A DNA stretch of 64,000 bases from Chryseobacterium oranimense (GTDB lineage Bacteria; Bacteroidota; Bacteroidia; Flavobacteriales; Weeksellaceae): NCBI RefSeq assembly GCF_025244725.1, contig NZ_CP104203.1, positions 682,001 to 746,000 of the forward strand, read 5' to 3'. A model generated the notes under the pieces. The model saw only the letters and a program-made list of their open reading frames with translations, was not told the origin of the DNA and ran no database searches. Below, in pieces: positions 51,019-61,120 of the stretch (its first letter is position 1; each line of letters begins with the position of its first letter). Position numbers and translations under genes: made by a program.

Positions 51019-51987
51019 GTGAAGTTTTTAAACATATTAATCTTTTTCCTTTTCTGTACCGTTTCCGCACAGAAATCCCTCCCTTTAGATACTTTGAAAC
51101 TGAAGGAAGCTAAAGACATGCTTGCGGACGATTACGGGAATCTGTACATCTATAAAAACAAAGACTTCAGCTTTACCAAATATGATTCTCTTGGGAAACA
51201 GCTTGGAAAGATGATGCTGACAGTTCCTTATAAAGTACAATCGGTTCAGAATCCTCTAAGCGTGCCTTTGTTCTCTGAAAATGCACAGGAAATGAAATTT
51301 GTGGACCAGAATATGAATGAAATCCAGAGGATAGATTTTAAGCAGAAGTTCGGGTTTATTAAAATGGCCTATGCCGAAGACCTGCAGCAGCTGTGGCTCC
51401 TGGACGACAGCACAAAACGTCTTATTCAGTACAATTTCAGGAACGATACCACCATAAATTCTTATCCTTTTGACATCAGTTTTGATGATCTGATGGATGT
51501 GCTGGTATTTGAAAACAAAGTCTATATTTTAACCAGAAAACATATCAGGGTGTACTCTCTGAAATTTGAAAAACTTTTTGAAGCTCCGCTTGAAAACGGG
51601 AAAAGGTTCAGAAGGGAAAATGATGTTATTTTGGTGGTGGCAGACAATTCGATCCAGAAATATGATCCTGAAAAAGGAATGGTGAAGATTTTTGAAGATA
51701 AAGACGCACAAATTGTGGATAAAAACATCCTTTCTTATTTTGAAATCAAAGCCAACAAACTCTATCTTTACAACCTGGAAAAAATAAAGGAAACCAAACA
51801 GCAGGAAGAGCCTGAAACCAAGCAGGAAACTGCACCGTCTGACACAAAACCGCCATCCGAACAAGCCGTTGGCGAAGATTTGAAAAAAACTGACGGGGAG
51901 AAGAAAGAATCAGACGAAAAAGCTCCTGAAACTACTATACAGAAGCTCTTAGAAGATACTTCAGCGGTTCAGTCTGCAGGTGTTTAG
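51019..51987 (+). CDS. Secreted hypothetical protein with acidic tail (GTG start)
   Basis: 322 residues from a GTG at 51019, directly giving a signal peptide (FLNILIFFLFCTVSAQ). Residues 20-250 have repeating beta segments (DYGNLYIYKNKDFSFTKYD, DLQQLWLLDDSTKRLIQYNF), perhaps a propeller. The last 60 residues are low-complexity Glu/Lys/Pro/Thr (KQQEEPETKQETAPSDTK). No family is recognised. It is followed 28 bp later by the kinase gene and may share its transcript. Confidence 0.65.
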   Translation: MKFLNILIFFLFCTVSAQKSLPLDTLKLKEAKDMLADDYGNLYIYKNKDFSFTKYDSLGKQLGKMMLTVPYKVQSVQNPLSVPLFSENAQEMKFVDQNMNEIQRIDFKQKFGFIKMAYAEDLQQLWLLDDSTKRLIQYNFRNDTTINSYPFDISFDDLMDVLVFENKVYILTRKHIRVYSLKFEKLFEAPLENGKRFRRENDVILVVADNSIQKYDPEKGMVKIFEDKDAQIVDKNILSYFEIKANKLYLYNLEKIKETKQQEEPETKQETAPSDTKPPSEQAVGEDLKKTDGEKKESDEKAPETTIQKLLEDTSAVQSAGV

Positions 51988-52015
51988 TCAAATTAATAAA
52001 AAAATACTTAGGAGA

Positions 52016-52630
52016 ATGCATATTGCAGTTACAGGAAATATTGGAGCCGGAAAAACCACTTTAACTACGATGCTTGCCAAGCATTACGGATGGGATGCAC
52101 AGTTTGAAGATGTAGACCACAATCCTTACCTTGAAGATTTTTATGCGGACATGAGCAAGTGGAGCTTTGCACTACAGATTTACTTTTTGGGAAGCAGATT
52201 CCGCCAGGTAAAAGAGATCAGAGAAAGCGGCAAAAATATTATCCAGGACCGTACCATCTATGAAGACGCCCATATTTTTGCAGAAAACCTAAACGATATG
52301 AAGCTTCTTTCAGACAGGGATTTCAATAATTACGTATCTGTTTTCGGGCTGATGAAATCTTTTGTTTCTGCACCGGATCTGTTGATTTATTTAAAATCTG
52401 ACGTTCCCAACCTTGTCAAAAAGATTTATAAAAGAGGAAGAGAATACGAGGCGTCTATCAGCATTGAATATCTTTCAAAACTGAACCAGAAATACGAAAA
52501 ATGGATCTCCAATTATACTGAAGGTAAACTTCTTGTGATTGAGGTAGACGATCTTGATTTTGTAGAAAAGCCTGAAGACTTCGGATTTATCCTTGAAAAG
52601 ATCGAAGCAGAGCTGAACGGTCTCTTTTAA
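52016..52630 (+). CDS. Deoxynucleoside kinase
   Basis: 204 residues from ATG 52016, chosen for the AGGAGA before it and because the P-loop then starts at the canonical position: GNIGAGKT (7-14). Further motifs: FEDVDHNPYLEDFYADM, RFRQVKEIRES and QDRTIYEDAHIFA, the DRS-like substrate motif of dNK/dGK/dAK enzymes. It phosphorylates salvaged deoxynucleosides with ATP. An in-frame GTG at 51980 is rejected. Confidence 0.92.
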   Translation: MHIAVTGNIGAGKTTLTTMLAKHYGWDAQFEDVDHNPYLEDFYADMSKWSFALQIYFLGSRFRQVKEIRESGKNIIQDRTIYEDAHIFAENLNDMKLLSDRDFNNYVSVFGLMKSFVSAPDLLIYLKSDVPNLVKKIYKRGREYEASISIEYLSKLNQKYEKWISNYTEGKLLVIEVDDLDFVEKPEDFGFILEKIEAELNGLF

Positions 52631-52717
52631 CAAATTTTTATCAGAATTTAAGACCGCTTTCAATTCATTTCTTCCTAAATTTGATGGGAGGAGTTTAATT
52701 TTATAAATGATTATATT

Positions 52718-53068
52718 ATGATGGTTAAGGTTTTACATAACGGAAACTGCTCTAAATCAAATGCTGTGCTTGAGTATCTTGATGAAAACGGTGTTCCTTT
52801 CGAGATCATCAATATTGTGGAAGATCCGTTGAGCGTTTTAGAGATTAAAACAGTACTGAAGAAACTGAATCAGAGCGTATTTCATATGATCCGTAAAACA
52901 GACAAGCTGTACACGGAAAATTATGCTGATAAAAATTATTCTGAAGAGGAATGGATCAAGATCCTTTCTGAGAATCCTTCCCTGATTCAGAGGCCTATTC
53001 TGATCAAAGGATCTGTTGCCATGCTGGGAAGACCTATTGAGAATGTAAAATTTTTTATTGAAAAATAA
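52718..53068 (+). CDS. ArsC/Spx-family (arsenate reductase-like) protein
   Basis: 116 residues, thioredoxin-like ArsC fold: HNGNCSKSNAVLEYLDENGV with a single active Cys (C11), EWIKILSENPSLIQRPILIK with the Arg of the anion site, and a terminal IGRPIENVKFF-like LGRPIENVKFF. A second resolving Cys is absent, as in glutaredoxin-dependent ArsC and Spx. No ars genes are close, so arsenate reduction is unproven. Confidence 0.8.
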   Translation: MMVKVLHNGNCSKSNAVLEYLDENGVPFEIINIVEDPLSVLEIKTVLKKLNQSVFHMIRKTDKLYTENYADKNYSEEEWIKILSENPSLIQRPILIKGSVAMLGRPIENVKFFIEK

Positions 53069-53074
53069 ATTAAA

Positions 53075-53098
53075 AAAAGTCAGCGCAAGCTGACTTTT
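53075..53098. terminator. Bidirectional terminator
   Basis: AAAAGTCAGC (53075-53084) and GCTGACTTTT (53089-53098) enclose a GCAA tetraloop, with A and T runs outside. It serves the convergent ArsC-like and DUF493 genes. Confidence 0.9.
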
Positions 53099-53105
53099 CT
53101 TTTTT

Positions 53106-53411
53106 TTATAAAAGAATAACGCCTTCTATTTTGGCGACTTCCTTATAAATATTCACTACCTGATCTGCATCCAGAACAAAAGCATTGATATTGCATGCGG
53201 TGTATTTTCCGTTTTTGCTTTCGCGGTTTCCCAGTGTAAATTTGATGCCGTCAAAAACCTTATAAATTTCGGTAAGTTTTGCCTCATCTGTGGGAATAAT
53301 AAATTTGAATAAATAATCTTCAGGAAAGTCGTGGTGACCTTCCAGTTTTTCCTTCAGAGAAACGTAAAATTCCTCAGGGTTTGCGTGTTGGTTTCCTTGT
53401 AATATGTCCAT
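53106..53411 (-). CDS. DUF493-family protein
   Basis: 101 residues with the YbeD-like ACT-related fold: FYVSLKEKLEGHHDFPEDYLFKFIIP, and GNRESKNGKYTACNINAFV. Related proteins are small regulatory domains; the function is unknown. It converges on the ArsC-like gene. Confidence 0.85.
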   Translation of the reverse strand: MDILQGNQHANPEEFYVSLKEKLEGHHDFPEDYLFKFIIPTDEAKLTEIYKVFDGIKFTLGNRESKNGKYTACNINAFVLDADQVVNIYKEVAKIEGVILL

Positions 53412-53452
53412 CTGCCATTCTTAAATTATATATAAATATAGCGAAAATTTTT

Positions 53453-54124
53453 CTACTTTCCAAGAGGTCCCAGCAGGGCCTTGGAATTCTGGTGTTCATA
53501 ATCTTCAATGATGTAGAACAGTCCGTTCACCAGCTGCTCAGAAGCAAGTTTGCTTAATCCGCCGGCATTGACGTTACTGTTACTTCCTCCCAGAAGGCTG
53601 CCAAGAAGATTATTTCCTGAAAGAGCTGTGTTGATCGTTTTTGCAATCCCATATTCATTCAGCTTTTCATCTACTTTGGGAGCTATTGCTGCCACAAGCT
53701 GCTGGGAAGTTTTTTCTTTCAGAATCTGAGTGGCGGTAGTCCCCTGGATTATTCTGGTTACATCCTGTGCATTCAGGCTGTTTACTGCGCTTTGAAGTAT
53801 GGGTTTTGAAGTGTTAACAGTATAAGCTGCGGCCTGGGCAATGAAATCCCTTTCTTTAGCCACTAGCGAAGGTGCAATTTTTTCCAGCGTAGAATTAATA
53901 TCTCTAAGTTCCTTCGGAAGAGCTTTATCTACCATATTATTCTGTAGGAAAGCTTCCTTATTGCTGTAGATTCCCATCCCTTTATCTATCCCGTTCGTAA
54001 GAATTCTTTTAATGATAGACAAACCAAGGTCCGAAGTAGCTACTGTAGTGCAGGACTGAACGCTGGTAAAAATGAATGTACCGGTTCCAATTAATAATGC
54101 TGCTGCTATAATGTATTTTTTCAT
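53453..54124 (-). CDS. DUF4197 lipoprotein-like protein
   Basis: 223 residues with a signal ending VQSC (possible lipidation at C25). It is helical, with DLGLSIIKRILTNGIDKGM, AKERDFIAQAAAYTVNTSKP and NGLFYIIEDYEHQNSKALLGP, the DUF4197 pattern. Function unknown. It is 41 bp upstream (in its own direction) of DUF493 and may be cotranscribed with it. Confidence 0.8.
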   Translation of the reverse strand: MKKYIIAAALLIGTGTFIFTSVQSCTTVATSDLGLSIIKRILTNGIDKGMGIYSNKEAFLQNNMVDKALPKELRDINSTLEKIAPSLVAKERDFIAQAAAYTVNTSKPILQSAVNSLNAQDVTRIIQGTTATQILKEKTSQQLVAAIAPKVDEKLNEYGIAKTINTALSGNNLLGSLLGGSNSNVNAGGLSKLASEQLVNGLFYIIEDYEHQNSKALLGPLGK

Positions 54125-54469
54125 TGATCTTTTTCTTATTTTCTCAAATATTGCGCCAAAGGTAAATACTATAACTGTATTAACAAAATATTAAATTCTT
54201 CATGCCTATTTGGTGATTTTTTTGTAAAAAGGATAGAATATCAAATTGGATATTTTATCATAAATTAATATTTATAATATACTTTAGTTACCGGAAATCA
54301 CTTTATTTAGTTTTTTGTTTAATATTTGTTTATTTTTTTTAAATTTTTATGATATCTTAACATTGTTCGATTTTTTTTCTATTTTTACCTAATGTCTTTT
54401 TTTGAGATTTTAAATAACTCCACAAAGAGGCATTATAAAATTTGATTGTACGAATAAAATTGAAACTAT
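54125..54469. other. 345-bp AT-rich upstream region of the glycan locus
   Basis: It lies between the divergent DUF4197 and SusC genes. It is T-rich with no gene, tRNA or clear hairpin. AAATTTG at about 54439-54445 is a poor -7 candidate for the susC promoter. No regulator gene for the locus is encoded in the window. Confidence 0.5.
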
Positions 54470-57295
54470 ATGAAACAACGTGATTTAAAGTATTCATGTC
54501 TCATTGCGGTTTTATACTTCGGTATGAACGTCAATGCGCAGACTACTCCCAAAGATACTCTCAAAGAGCAGAAGATTGAGGAAGTAGTTTTGATAGGATA
54601 TGGATCTCAGAAAAAAGAGAATGTGACGGGTAGTATCGCCACAATTAGTGCTAAAGATATAGCAGATAGACCTAACTCAAACCCGATTAGCTCTGTTCAG
54701 GGTAAAGTATCAGGTGTTCAGATCTTGAATTCCGGTGCGCCCGGAGCATCACCAAGGGTAGATATTCGAGGTATCGGATCCATAACAGGGAAAACGGTAT
54801 TTATTGTAGATGGAATGATTACAGATGATATTTCATTCCTGAATCCACAGGATATAGAATCCATGAGTATCCTGAAAGATCCATCCAGTTTAGCCATCTT
54901 CGGAGCCAAGGCATCCAACGGAGCGGTTATTATTAAAACAAAAACCGGGAAAGGTAAAAAACCAGTCTTTAATTTCAACTCTTATCTTGGAGTAAAAAAA
55001 GTAACCAACGTTCCTAAAATGGTTAATGGCGACCAATACGTTGAGTTATATAATGAAAAGCTACGTAATGAAGGGGTAACAGATCCTACGAAGTTTATAT
55101 CAAGAAGCAATTATCCTGCTGATACAAATTGGTTTAATGAAGTTCTGGCACCGGGAATTATCAGCTCATCTGATATTTCAGGATCAGGTAGTTTAGGCAA
55201 ATTGAATTATTTCTTAAGCTTAGGCTATTTGAAAGATGAAGGTACTTTAGAAGCTGGACGTGGAATAAATTCAGGAAATGATTTTGGAAGATTAAATACA
55301 AGAATCAATCTTTCTTATAAGATTACTGATAATTTAACGATCGGAGATAACTTCACCTGGACAGATATCCATAACAATAATGCAAACAACCCGTTATTGA
55401 CGGCTTATAATGCTCCACCGGTATTCTATCCTATCAATCCGAATACTAATAATTACGATTACATTACTTTAGTGAGTGTAACGAACCCAAGAGCAATGCT
55501 CGATTTATTCCGTTCAAAAACCAGACAGCAGCGTATGCTGAATAATATTTGGGCTGAATATAAATTCCTTAAAGACTTTACATTAAGAGTTAGCTATACT
55601 TCTGATAATACGAATACCAGTAAGTATGAGTTTACCCCTACTGCAACCTATATTCCTTTACCAAACAGGTCTCTTTTGGTAACAAGAGATTCCAGAAACA
55701 GAGATTATGTGTGGGATAACACATTATCCTGGAAGAAAAAACTGGGCCAGCATAATATTGAATTACTTGCCGGCTTCTCACGTACTCAAAATTATTATCG
55801 TGAAAATTATCTGGAAGCCAGAGATATTATATTTAATGGAGATGATAGCAGTCTTGATATTTCTAAAGGAAATGAAATTTATGCTACTACCATAAGTGCA
55901 CCGGATGATCCACGTGCTGTTACTCCTTATAAAAAAAGGATAGAATCAACATTTGGAAGACTTAATTATGATTATGCAGGTAAATATCTATTAAATGCTT
56001 CGGTACGTAGAGATGGAGCAACAGGTTTCTCTTCTGATGACAGATATAAAGTATTCCCGGCAGTAAGTATAGGTTGGGTAATCTCGAAAGAAGGATTCAT
56101 GAGTAATCAGAATGTATTTAATTTATTGAAATTAAGAGCAAGCTGGGGGAAACTAGGTAATCCGGAGGTTTCCAGAGATTATGATAATCTTACTAGTATT
56201 CTTTCAGGTGGAGCTTATTTTGGTGGGATTGGAAATCCGGCACAAACAGTTACCCGAATTGTAGATCCAACTATTACTTGGGAAACTACTACAGGTCGTG
56301 ATCTAGGTCTTGAAATGGCTTTGCTTAATAATAAATTAAAAATCGAAGCTACTTATTTTGACAAAGATTCTAAAGATGTAGTTTACGGTATCAACCAGCC
56401 TACAACATCCGGAGCAAGTAATGCTAATAACTATGTAACCAATGCATATTCTTTCAATAATAAGGGATTTGAAGGTTCTGTTAGTTATGATGCAAGAGTA
56501 AATGATCATATCAAGTTCAGTGTTTTTGGTAATATTACTACTCTAAATAATAAAATTACAAGTGTATATGCAGATTCATATAATCAGCCTGGGGTAAGCC
56601 TATTTGGTAACCCTATCATCAGACTTGAGAAAGGACAGGCGGTAGGCTCATACTATGGCTATAATGTTGTGGGAGTATTCCAGAATCAGGCACAGGTGGA
56701 TGCTGCTCCTACCTATTCATCAGTGAAAAAAACGGTAGGAGGATTTATGTTTGAAGACAGAGACGGAAATGGTGTTATCGATGCTAATGATAAAACGTTC
56801 TTAGGCAGCCCGATACCAAAATTCACTTATGGATTTGGATTTAATGTCAATATCTATGATTTTGATGTAGCAATGGACTTCCAGGGAGTATCCGGTAATA
56901 AAATTTATAACTACAACAGGGAGCAGAGATTTGGAAACGAAAGCTGGGACTTGGATTTCTATAACAACAGATGGCACGGAGAAGGTACTTCAAATACATA
57001 TGCTATGACTACCAATGACCAGGGAGTTATTGTTCCGAGCAGCTTTTATGTAGAAAACGGAAGCTTTTTCAGAATCAGAAATATTCAGATAGGATATAAT
57101 ATTCCAAAAAGTGTTTTAGGTACAGCAATCCAGAAGTTACGTTTTTATGCAAGTGCCCAGAACCCGTGGACGAGCTTTAAATATCATGGTTTCTCACCTG
57201 AAATCTTGAATACGGATAGGGTACAGATGGGTATAGATAATAACATTTATCCTATATCTGCAATATATACGGTTGGGGTTAATGTAACTTTTTAA
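54470..57295 (+). CDS. SusC/RagA-type TonB-linked outer-membrane transporter
   Basis: 941 residues with a signal peptide (to about NVNA at 23). The plug lead IEEVVLIGYGSQKKENVTGS follows almost at once, so the usual N-terminal carboxypeptidase-regulatory-like domain is absent, shortening the protein. The plug has SSVQGKVSGVQILNSGAPGA and RVDIRGIGSITGK. The barrel ends with a C-terminal aromatic TVGVNVTF. It imports oligosaccharide with TonB energy together with the SusD lipoprotein 12 bp downstream. Confidence 0.95.
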   Translation: MKQRDLKYSCLIAVLYFGMNVNAQTTPKDTLKEQKIEEVVLIGYGSQKKENVTGSIATISAKDIADRPNSNPISSVQGKVSGVQILNSGAPGASPRVDIRGIGSITGKTVFIVDGMITDDISFLNPQDIESMSILKDPSSLAIFGAKASNGAVIIKTKTGKGKKPVFNFNSYLGVKKVTNVPKMVNGDQYVELYNEKLRNEGVTDPTKFISRSNYPADTNWFNEVLAPGIISSSDISGSGSLGKLNYFLSLGYLKDEGTLEAGRGINSGNDFGRLNTRINLSYKITDNLTIGDNFTWTDIHNNNANNPLLTAYNAPPVFYPINPNTNNYDYITLVSVTNPRAMLDLFRSKTRQQRMLNNIWAEYKFLKDFTLRVSYTSDNTNTSKYEFTPTATYIPLPNRSLLVTRDSRNRDYVWDNTLSWKKKLGQHNIELLAGFSRTQNYYRENYLEARDIIFNGDDSSLDISKGNEIYATTISAPDDPRAVTPYKKRIESTFGRLNYDYAGKYLLNASVRRDGATGFSSDDRYKVFPAVSIGWVISKEGFMSNQNVFNLLKLRASWGKLGNPEVSRDYDNLTSILSGGAYFGGIGNPAQTVTRIVDPTITWETTTGRDLGLEMALLNNKLKIEATYFDKDSKDVVYGINQPTTSGASNANNYVTNAYSFNNKGFEGSVSYDARVNDHIKFSVFGNITTLNNKITSVYADSYNQPGVSLFGNPIIRLEKGQAVGSYYGYNVVGVFQNQAQVDAAPTYSSVKKTVGGFMFEDRDGNGVIDANDKTFLGSPIPKFTYGFGFNVNIYDFDVAMDFQGVSGNKIYNYNREQRFGNESWDLDFYNNRWHGEGTSNTYAMTTNDQGVIVPSSFYVENGSFFRIRNIQIGYNIPKSVLGTAIQKLRFYASAQNPWTSFKYHGFSPEILNTDRVQMGIDNNIYPISAIYTVGVNVTF

Positions 57296-57307
57296 TTTAA
57301 TTTTATC

Positions 57308-58723
57308 ATGAAAAAAATAGTATTTTCCATATTCATGCTTTCTGCAGTTTTGAGCTGTAAGAGTGATTATTTAGATATACCTGTTGAAGGAAGAACTGAT
57401 GCTTCAGAGTTCTTTAAAACAGAAAGTGATGCCATACAGGCTACCAATGCAATTTATAATTTTTTAAGAAGCTGGGAGAATTCGGCATTTCCATATCAGT
57501 ATCTTTTCGGGGTGCCGGCAGATGATGTACTGAAAGGTTCAAACCCAGGCGATGCTTCTTTTATTAATGCTTACGACCAGTTTACTTTTACAGCGAGTGA
57601 TGATGGGGTTAAAGGATACTGGGCTGGGCAGTGGCAGGCAATTGCCCGTTGTAACCAGGTCATTTCGAAAGTTCCGGCTATTGAAATGAATACTACGCTA
57701 AAAGATAGACTCTTGGCGGAAGCCAGATTTCTACGTGCCTATTTCTACTTTAACTTAGTAAGAATATACGGAGGCGTTCCTATTTTTGACGGTCTTCAGC
57801 AAAACTATAATATTCCCAGAAATTCAACAGATGAAGTGTATAACTTTATTATTTCTGATTTAACAGCAGCTTCGCAGGTTTTACCACAGTCTTATGATGC
57901 TGCAAATTTAGGTAGAGCAACCAAAGGTGCTGCCTTAGGAATGTTATCAAAAGTATATCTGTATAAAAAAGATTGGCAGAAAGCTTATGATACTTCCAAC
58001 CAGGTGATTGCCATGGGATATGCATTGGATCCCGATTTCAACCATTTGTTCAGAGTAGCGGGAGAGTTCGGTACAGAATCGGTTTTTGAAGTTGATTGTG
58101 CTTGTACATCACAGTATAAAGGAAGCCAGTATTCGCAGGTACAGGGAGCAAAAGATCAGTTCGGCTGGGGCTTTTTTACGCCTTCACAATCCTTAGAAGA
58201 TGCATTCGAACCCGGAGATATTCGTAAAGAATTAACCATTCTGAGAAACGGAGAAGTTACACCGGAAGGAGATCTTATCAAGGCAAACCCAACCTCCGTT
58301 AATACTTATAATCAAAAAGCTTATGTTCCTAAAAGCCAGCAGAATACTGCTTGTGATGACGGATCAGTTCAGAATATCAGAATTTTGAGATTTGCCGAAG
58401 TTTTATTAATCAATGCAGAAGCTGCTAATGAACTTGGGAATACAGCAACGGCTATCACAAATCTTAATAAAGTAAGAACAAGAGCGATGTTGCCAAACAC
58501 TACAGCGTCTTCTCAGGCTGCATTAAGAACAGCTATATGGCATGAACGAAGAGTTGAGCTTGCGATGGAAGGAGACCGTTTTGTAGACCTTGTAAGAACA
58601 GGACAGGCTGCGTCAGTACTGGCTCCTTATGGATTTAAAGCCGGTAAGAATGAGCTTTTCCCGATTCCTTTTTTAGAAATAGGACAAAGTAACGGAGTTT
58701 TAACGCAAAACCCGGGCTATTAA
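57308..58723 (+). CDS. SusD/RagB-family glycan-binding lipoprotein
   Basis: 471 residues with lipobox VLSC (C17). The TPR-rich SusD fold has ARFLRAYFYFNLVRIYGGVPI and ends with RILRFAEVLLINAEAANELG and AIWHERRVELAMEGDRFVDLVRTG, a family hallmark. It forms the lid on the SusC barrel at the cell surface. A hairpin attenuator follows before the GH144-type gene. Confidence 0.95.
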   Translation: MKKIVFSIFMLSAVLSCKSDYLDIPVEGRTDASEFFKTESDAIQATNAIYNFLRSWENSAFPYQYLFGVPADDVLKGSNPGDASFINAYDQFTFTASDDGVKGYWAGQWQAIARCNQVISKVPAIEMNTTLKDRLLAEARFLRAYFYFNLVRIYGGVPIFDGLQQNYNIPRNSTDEVYNFIISDLTAASQVLPQSYDAANLGRATKGAALGMLSKVYLYKKDWQKAYDTSNQVIAMGYALDPDFNHLFRVAGEFGTESVFEVDCACTSQYKGSQYSQVQGAKDQFGWGFFTPSQSLEDAFEPGDIRKELTILRNGEVTPEGDLIKANPTSVNTYNQKAYVPKSQQNTACDDGSVQNIRILRFAEVLLINAEAANELGNTATAITNLNKVRTRAMLPNTTASSQAALRTAIWHERRVELAMEGDRFVDLVRTGQAASVLAPYGFKAGKNELFPIPFLEIGQSNGVLTQNPGY

Positions 58724-58740
58724 AATAACCAATAAACTTT

Positions 58741-58764
58741 AGAGGAGAATGAAAGTTCTCCTCT
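58741..58764 (+). terminator. Attenuator hairpin between susD and the glucanase gene
   Basis: AGAGGAGAA (58741-58749) pairs with TTCTCCTCT (58756-58764), 6-nt loop, then TCTTTT. Position suggests partial termination that lowers enzyme expression relative to the transporter. Confidence 0.7.
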
Positions 58765-58796
58765 TCTTTTAGTATAAACAAGGTAAAAAAGATTTC

Positions 58797-60188
58797 ATGA
58801 AAAGGACCGTATTATCAATTGCCGTAACATCTTTATTCTTTGCATATTCCTGCAAAAACTCTCAGGCTTCAAAACAGGAAGCTGTTCAGACAAAAGTTGT
58901 GAAAAGTAATATTACTGATGAGCAGCTAATGGACAGAGTCCAGAAAGATGCATTAAAGTATTTCTGGGATTACGCTGAGCCCAAATCAATGCTCGGAAGA
59001 GAACGGTATCATGAAGATGATATCTATCCGGATAATGATAAGCATGTGATTACTACCGGAGGTTCAGGATTTGGATTGGCAACCCTTCTTGTAGGAGTGG
59101 AAAGAGGATTTATTCCGAGACAGGAAGCGGTAAAGAGATTGACCCATATGATGGACTTTCTTGCCAAAGCAGATCGTCATAAAGGAGCCTGGTCACACTG
59201 GATCAATGGAGAAACAGGAAAAACAATTCCTTTCGGGAAAAAAGATAATGGGGGTGATCTTGTGGAGACTGCATTTCTTACTTCCGGAATTTTAATGGTC
59301 CGTGAATACTTCAAAAACGGAAACACCGAAGAAAAAGCCCTGGCTTCAAAATGTGATGAGCTTTGGAAAGGAATTCAGTGGAACTGGTATACTAAAGGAG
59401 GCGAAAAAGTTCTTTACTGGCACTGGTCACCGGAATATCAGTGGGAAATGAATTTTCCGCTGGAAGGTTACAACGAATGCCTGATTACCTATATTTTAGC
59501 TGCCTCATCGCCTACACACCCTATTGATGCAGAAACCTATTACAAAGGCTGGACGAGAAACGGAACCTACCTTACAGACAAAACAAAATACGGACTCCCT
59601 CTTTATGTAAAACACAATTATGCCGAAGAATATGGAGGCCCGCTTTTCTGGTCGCAATATTCCTATATCGGTCTGGATCCTACAGGACTTTCCGATAAAT
59701 TAGTTAAAAATTATTTTGATTTAAATAAAAATCAGGTCCTTATCGACTATAAATACTGCGTTGAAAATCCAAAACAGTGGAAAGGTTACGGACCGAATTA
59801 TTGGGGACTAACAGCAGGCTACACAAGAAACGAAGACGGAAGTACAGGCTATACTGCCCACATGCCAACCAATGACAATGGAGTCATTACACCTACTGCC
59901 GCATTGAGCAGCTTCCCATATACCCCAAAAGAATCTATGGATTTCCTTAGGTTTCTGTACACTCAAAAACCTGAATTCATTGGATCGGCAGGACCTTACG
60001 ATGCTACTTCGGTTAACTATAATAACTGGTTTACCCCAAGATATTTAGCGATAGATCAGGGAACAATAGCCCCAATGATTGAAAATTACAGAACAGGATT
60101 CCTTTGGAAACTGTTTATGAATGCTCCTGAAATTCAGCAGGGACTTAAAAAATTAAGTTTCAAATCTGACAAATACAATATCAAATAA
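58797..60188 (+). CDS. GH144-type glucoamylase-like lipoprotein (probable endo-beta-1,2-glucanase)
   Basis: 463 residues, lipobox AYSC (C19). The (alpha/alpha)6 fold region includes DALKYFWDYAEPKSMLGRER, TTGGSGFGLATLLVGVERGF and a WSPEYQWEMNFPLEGYNEC segment. Further on comes GPLFWSQYSYIGLDPTGL, then GPNYWGLTAGYTR, all of which match the glycoamylase/GH144 group. GH144 founding members are endo-beta-1,2-glucanases. Being a lipoprotein beside SusCD, it would cut glucan at the surface or in the periplasm. Confidence 0.85.
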   Translation: MKRTVLSIAVTSLFFAYSCKNSQASKQEAVQTKVVKSNITDEQLMDRVQKDALKYFWDYAEPKSMLGRERYHEDDIYPDNDKHVITTGGSGFGLATLLVGVERGFIPRQEAVKRLTHMMDFLAKADRHKGAWSHWINGETGKTIPFGKKDNGGDLVETAFLTSGILMVREYFKNGNTEEKALASKCDELWKGIQWNWYTKGGEKVLYWHWSPEYQWEMNFPLEGYNECLITYILAASSPTHPIDAETYYKGWTRNGTYLTDKTKYGLPLYVKHNYAEEYGGPLFWSQYSYIGLDPTGLSDKLVKNYFDLNKNQVLIDYKYCVENPKQWKGYGPNYWGLTAGYTRNEDGSTGYTAHMPTNDNGVITPTAALSSFPYTPKESMDFLRFLYTQKPEFIGSAGPYDATSVNYNNWFTPRYLAIDQGTIAPMIENYRTGFLWKLFMNAPEIQQGLKKLSFKSDKYNIK

Positions 60189-60238
60189 TCAGATCTTAAC
60201 GTTATCTTTATTTCGCTGAATTTTAATTCAATAGGAAT

Positions 60239-60285
60239 GGGCTTTAGCCCGTTTAAATAAAAACAAATACCAAACGGCTTTAGCC
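60239..60285. repeat. Paired GGCTTTAGCC short palindromes
   Basis: GGGCTTTAGCCC (60239-60250) and GGCTTTAGCC (60276-60285) are two copies of the same short hairpin in the gap between the glucanase and esterase genes. They look like a mobile-repeat remnant and might form weak mRNA hairpins. Confidence 0.5.
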
Positions 60286-60302
60286 AAAATCTAAACAACA
60301 AT

Positions 60303-61010
60303 ATGAAAGTAAAATTAAAACACCTCCCGCTTTTACTCTTGCCGTTCTCATTACAGGTTAATGCACAGGAAATAAAAGCGGAATTAAACAAAGAAATCAA
60401 AAGGACTGAAAAAATATCCTATATTCTCGATTATCCTCAGAAAGCAAAAGGAAATGTTCCGCTGATTGTATTTCTTCACGGTTCAGGAGAAAGAGGGAAT
60501 AATCTTGATGCAGTTAAGGTTCACAGTCCGTTCACCTATAAAAATCTGATCAAGGAGCCTGTAGCTATTTTGGCGCCTCAGTGCCCTGCGGATTCATGGT
60601 GGGATACGGTGACGATTTATAATCTGATCAAAGAAATTCAGAAGAAATATAAGATTGACGCTTCCAGGATTTACCTCACAGGACTTTCGCTGGGAGGATG
60701 GGGAACATTGAAGCTTGCCATGGAGCATCCAGAGATGTTTGCAGCAGTAGTGCCGGTATGCGCCCCTACAGACATGATCATGTATGCGAATATCAACCAA
60801 TATAAAGATCTCAATATGAAAATTTTTCACGGTGGAATGGATGATATTGTGCTGCCTGAAAATGCTTTCAAATTTTACCAGAGACTACATCCGGTAAACC
60901 CTTCAGCAGAACTGGTTATTTTCCCGAATGATAACCATAACTCATGGGATTCAACCTATTCTGATCCTAAGCTGTATGAATGGATGCTGTCTAAGAAAAA
61001 AGAAAATTAA
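60303..61010 (+). CDS. Secreted alpha/beta hydrolase (esterase/peptidase-like)
   Basis: 235 residues with a signal peptide (LPFSLQVNAQ). It has the oxyanion HGSGERGNN, nucleophile elbow GLSLGGWG, acid in HGGMDDIVLP and a NHNSWD histidine: a complete phospholipase/carboxylesterase or LpqC-like triad. In a glycan locus it could remove ester decorations from the polysaccharide or be a general phospholipase-like enzyme. It lies between the glucanase and GH3 genes. Confidence 0.8.
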   Translation: MKVKLKHLPLLLLPFSLQVNAQEIKAELNKEIKRTEKISYILDYPQKAKGNVPLIVFLHGSGERGNNLDAVKVHSPFTYKNLIKEPVAILAPQCPADSWWDTVTIYNLIKEIQKKYKIDASRIYLTGLSLGGWGTLKLAMEHPEMFAAVVPVCAPTDMIMYANINQYKDLNMKIFHGGMDDIVLPENAFKFYQRLHPVNPSAELVIFPNDNHNSWDSTYSDPKLYEWMLSKKKEN

Positions 61011-61120
61011 AGGGCATTGAAAAAGAGACGTGTCCTATAAAACATAAATTGTAAAAAAATTAGAATCCCGTATAAAACAAGCAAAATAAAATTAGAACTA
61101 TAATTTAAGAAGATAGATTT

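Noticed and set aside
58797..60188. Calling the GH144-type protein an alpha-glucan glucoamylase
   Set aside because: The name glucoamylase-like is historic. The characterised relatives act on beta-1,2-glucan and no GH13 or GH97 partner is present.
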